Below are positions 63,201 to 64,000 of a stretch of 64,000 bases of DNA, piece by piece. Under the pieces are notes generated by a model. The model was not told where the DNA came from, searched no databases, and worked only from the letters and a program-made list of their open reading frames with translations. Origin of the DNA: Triangularia verruculosa (lineage: Eukaryota; Ascomycota; Sordariomycetes; Sordariales; Podosporaceae); the NCBI GenBank assembly GCA_033296885.1, contig MU863944.1:62001-126000 (forward strand). The letters are read 5' to 3'. The translations under genes and the position numbers were made by a program. Numbering within the stretch: the stretch's first letter is position 1; each line of letters begins with the position of its first letter.

Positions 63201-64000
63201 ACCTGTCAATATTTTCCTGACCTCGACGGAGACGGCAGAGCAGACTTGCACTCCATCATGGCCACGTTTACAAATCGCGGAGAAACGTTCTTCAACCGTT
63301 GTGGTTTGACAGATGTTGAAGGCGATGACGCAGGCTGGGCCCCGGGTCAAGATCCAGGATTCGGTGCCCTGCCGGCTCCTTCTGATGATAACCCAGGAAG
63401 CGGAGGCACGATTCCGGCTCTTCCATCCACTTGCGAGAACATCTGCTGGAATGTATTTGACAACGAAAAGGCTAAGTGTTCGCATGACGGCACGGAGTGG
63501 GACATGGAAAAATAGGGACGACGACATCCCAGACGACCCCTTGAACATCAGAAAGCTTGCCGCTATTGGAGACTCTTACTCGGCTGGAATCGGTGCCGGT
63601 GACAGACTCGGAAGCATATATGACGCTTTAGAAGCTGGTAGTGTGGTAAGTGGACCTTCTGGAGTATTTCTTGATACCACGCGGAATCTAACCTTGCAAC
63701 ACAAGACTTTGCCTGTGCTCGCTACGATCACGCCTATCCGTATCTTGTTAACCAAGATTCACGAATTGGAGATCCATCCGGTCGCAACTTCCAGTTTCTT
63801 TCATGCTCTGGCGCTGTCATGAAGGATGTGCTAGACAAACAGATTCCCCAGCTCGACAACAATCAGGACGCCATTACTCTATCCATCGGTAAGTCCTTTC
63901 CTGCTGGTTTACAATATACAACGGAAGTCCTACCCTTGCGAGAAGTCTGTTGTTGTGTCGCTACCGTTAGGTACGTTACTAATGAGAAATCTTATTCAGG
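60268..64000 (+). pseudogene. large secreted SGNH hydrolase / FG-GAP / second SGNH hydrolase, disrupted, runs off the edge
   Basis: Signal peptide MHVKTVFSLIVPALAFLGGV. Exons to 61,403: 60,268-60,497, 60,553-60,592, 60,672-60,722, 60,775-60,861, 60,915-60,950, 61,009-61,160, 61,248-61,346; then one long exon. First SGNH domain: IMPLGASI (GDS as GAS), NVGANDAN, SDGIHPNDAGH. Then FG-GAP/VCBS repeats (VDINADGYDDFL, GDIDGDGRADY, EDINGDGRDDW, DLDGDGRAD), the Ca-binding propeller type. Three in-frame TAGs at 62,739, 62,775 and 62,811 all sit where Trp is expected. A one-base insertion near 63,512 shifts frame, and a second SGNH domain (AIGDSYSAGIGAGDRLG) follows. Its next intron (63,646-63,705) is one base out of phase. 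By family: an extracellular carbohydrate esterase/lipase of CE3 type. Confidence 0.75.

Noticed and set aside
1..64000. CRISPR arrays, prophage or bacterial operons
   Set aside because: Spliceosomal introns and fungal families throughout; no array of direct repeats with unique spacers.

Overview
The window is nuclear DNA of a filamentous ascomycete (Pezizomycotina, most likely a Sordariomycete). The grounds are many 48-100 nt introns with GTRNGT donors and CTAAC/CTGAC branch sites, fungal-only families (HET domains, DUF6594, fungal NLRs, fungal-type kinases), heavily A+T-rich blocks with TpG-to-TpA scars typical of repeat-induced point mutation (RIP), and scattered palindromic TACCTAGGTA motifs. 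Exon structures given here were worked out by hand from open frames and splice signals, with no transcript data.

Layout. 0-2.6 kb: 3' part of a NACHT-ankyrin NLR. 3.6-4.1 kb: a small single-pass membrane protein. 4.9-8.9 kb: five tandem copies of a small two-helix membrane protein family with a conserved Cys-Trp motif and a C-terminal PY-like tail (first copy dead). 9.0-13.8 kb: repeat-rich stretch holding a RIP-killed HET-NACHT-WD40 gene and a 477-bp terminal-inverted-repeat element. 14.7-29.0 kb: mostly single-copy-looking genes: amidohydrolase/decarboxylase-like protein, kinase-like protein, Cys-rich small protein, ankyrin protein with a start codon split by an intron, a class I terpene synthase with one nonsense codon, a DUF6594 membrane protein and a modular secreted protein. 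29.8-37.3 kb: a six-exon CorA-like membrane protein, a small membrane protein and a kinase cut off by an A+T island. 37.3-41.8 kb: RIP island with a nested pogo/Fot1-like transposon. 43-48.3 kb: a tiny Cys-rich gene, a GCN5-type acetyltransferase with bromodomain, a truncated MULE transposase and a deleted Fot1 copy joined to a dispersed repeat. 48.5-64 kb: kinase, HET-domain gene, a frameshifted fungal-specific gene, an F-box gene carrying a MITE, a secreted protein, and a large SGNH/FG-GAP/SGNH secreted gene with several disabling mutations that runs off the right edge.

How the parts fit. The NLR, the dead HET-NACHT-WD40 gene, the HET-domain gene and the two fungal-type kinases are classes often found in fungal allorecognition and stress-defence repertoires, and they sit among active and dead transposons, so this looks like an accessory, fast-evolving compartment. 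The tandem membrane-protein family at 4.9-8.9 kb is the feature I recognise least and the best candidate for something undescribed.
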